From Pseudomonadota bacterium (GTDB lineage: Bacteria > Pseudomonadota > Alphaproteobacteria > Rhizobiales > Devosiaceae): a DNA stretch of 6,160 bases. Position numbers and translations under genes: made by a program. The notes under the pieces were generated by a model. That model saw nothing but the letters and a program-made list of their open reading frames with translations. It did no database searches and was not told the DNA's origin. The DNA is taken from positions 1 through 6,160 of the forward strand of contig JAEWHZ010000310.1 in NCBI GenBank assembly GCA_023387585.1. Direction: 5' to 3'. Below are positions 5,495 to 6,160 of the stretch, piece by piece; position 1 is the first letter of the stretch; every line of letters begins with the position of its first letter.

Positions 5495-5941
5495 TTACGC
5501 CCGGCGCAGCGACAGGATGGCGATGCCGGCGAGGATCAGCAGCTTGAGCCCTTCGACGACGACATAGATGTTGTGCAGCGCGCTTGCCGGGGGCACTTCG
5601 CCGGAAAGGTAGATTTCGACCCGCGCATCGAGGGCAGGCAGCAGCCACATTGTCTGGCTGGCGACCAGAACGGCGAGGCCGGCGATCGCCGCCAGCATGA
5701 TCGGGGTGCGGGCGCCAAGGATGACGATAACGGCCAGCACGGCGAGGGTGACGATCTCGACGAGATTGAGCGCCGCGAAGGTGTGGCGGCCGACATCGAG
5801 GCCCACGGCCAGATCGAGGCTGGGCGCCTGGAACTTGATCGGCGTCGCCAGCAGCGAGACGCCGAGGACGAGGCCGATCCAGACCAGGGCGACGACGCCC
5901 GGCCAGATGCCGGCGCGTGCCGGCTTGTCCATGGTGTTCAT
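5495..5941 (-). CDS. Small four-helix membrane protein, unknown function
   Basis: I do not recognise this 148-aa protein with certainty. Four membrane segments are predicted by eye at about 13-32, 55-76, 80-101 and 124-145, joined by short loops and ending in a basic tail (LRRA). The loop after the first helix contains ATPIKFQAPSLDLAVGLDVGRH, and the third helix is followed by LLPALDARVEIYLSG. The overall plan of a small four-helix protein with such loops faintly recalls DUF4149/TMEM205-like proteins, but this is only an impression. H53 and H123 lie next to the starts of helices 2 and 4, and E62 and E130 lie inside them, so they could bind a metal or haem (inference). The start is the ATG at 5941; a second ATG at 5932 (MDKP) is possible. 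The frame is open upstream, but that stretch overlaps the DUF305 gene and is not membrane-like. It begins 11 bases after the DUF305 stop, so the two are probably co-transcribed. Confidence 0.8.
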   Translation of the reverse strand: MNTMDKPARAGIWPGVVALVWIGLVLGVSLLATPIKFQAPSLDLAVGLDVGRHTFAALNLVEIVTLAVLAVIVILGARTPIMLAAIAGLAVLVASQTMWLLPALDARVEIYLSGEVPPASALHNIYVVVEGLKLLILAGIAILSLRRA

Positions 5942-5952
5942 TTCGCGGGCGA

Positions 5953-6160
5953 TCAGCGCACCGCCTCGCGGCGGGCCAGCCAGCGGCTCATCTCGCCGAT
6001 CTCGCGCTCCTGATCGGCGATGACCTGATGGGCGAGCATGGTGACGAACGGGTCCTGCCCGTATTCGAGCGCCACGCGCGCCATGTCGACCGCGCCCTGA
6101 TGGTGCGGGATCATCGAGCACAGGAAGGCGGCGTCGAACTCGGCGGCGGCGAGGCCGCGC
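5953..6160 (-). CDS. DUF305 domain protein, C-terminal part (cut by window edge)
   Basis: Only the last 68 residues and the TGA (5955-5953) are inside the window; the start lies beyond 6160. The sequence carries the DUF305 hallmark SMIPHHQGAVDMARVAL, then YGQDP, AHQVIADQEREIGEM and SRWLARR before the stop. DUF305 proteins are four-helix, ferritin-like, usually exported, and are often encoded next to copper-resistance or cytochrome genes. The HHQ...DM pattern and the later H and Q/E residues are the probable metal-contacting positions. It is followed 11 bases later by the small membrane protein, so they likely form one transcript. Whether it has a signal peptide cannot be seen. The identification is strong because the motif is very characteristic; the copper link is family knowledge, not shown here. 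Confidence 0.87.
   Translation of the reverse strand, partial: RGLAAAEFDAAFLCSMIPHHQGAVDMARVALEYGQDPFVTMLAHQVIADQEREIGEMSRWLARREAVR

Overview
The window is GC-rich DNA with tightly packed genes, strongly G/C-biased third codon positions and gene content typical of a proteobacterium. An alphaproteobacterium, possibly from the Rhizobiales, is my best guess; this is inferred from base composition and gene families, and no rRNA or other marker gene is present to test it.

Layout. One gene is on the + strand at the left edge: a FadR/NanR-type GntR regulator (8-763). Everything else is on the - strand and is transcribed right to left. In order of transcription these are: the 3' end of a DUF305 protein (6160-5953, cut by the window edge; it has no start here and is easy to miss); a small four-helix membrane protein (5941-5495); a 100-bp gap with a candidate promoter; a fusion of a DUF1971 (TehB N-terminal, cupin-like) domain to a group III truncated haemoglobin (5394-4591); a 73-bp gap with a hairpin; a complete ABC importer made of a Tat-exported substrate-binding protein (4517-3537), a permease (3547-2663) and an ATPase (2663-1932); and finally an NnrS-family membrane protein (1935-760). 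The permease, ATPase and nnrS genes overlap their upstream neighbours by 11, 1 and 4 bases, so the block from the binding protein to nnrS is almost certainly one translationally coupled unit. nnrS and the + strand regulator converge and share a CTAG in which both stop codons lie.

How the genes may work together. NnrS proteins are known haem/copper membrane proteins of denitrifiers that relieve nitric oxide stress. Group III truncated haemoglobins bind O2 and NO ligands, and one (Campylobacter Ctb) belongs to an NO-responsive regulon. DUF305 proteins are often found with copper genes. The simplest reading is a nitrosative-stress or haem/copper-handling locus with its own ABC importer. The importer's ligand cannot be told from sequence. 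The binding protein is much shorter than the nitrate-binding NrtA, so nitrate is not the obvious choice. The importer-NnrS coupling, the haemoglobin fusion and the paired hairpins at the binding protein/permease junction are the points most worth a second look. No mobile elements, CRISPR arrays, tRNAs or rRNAs were seen.
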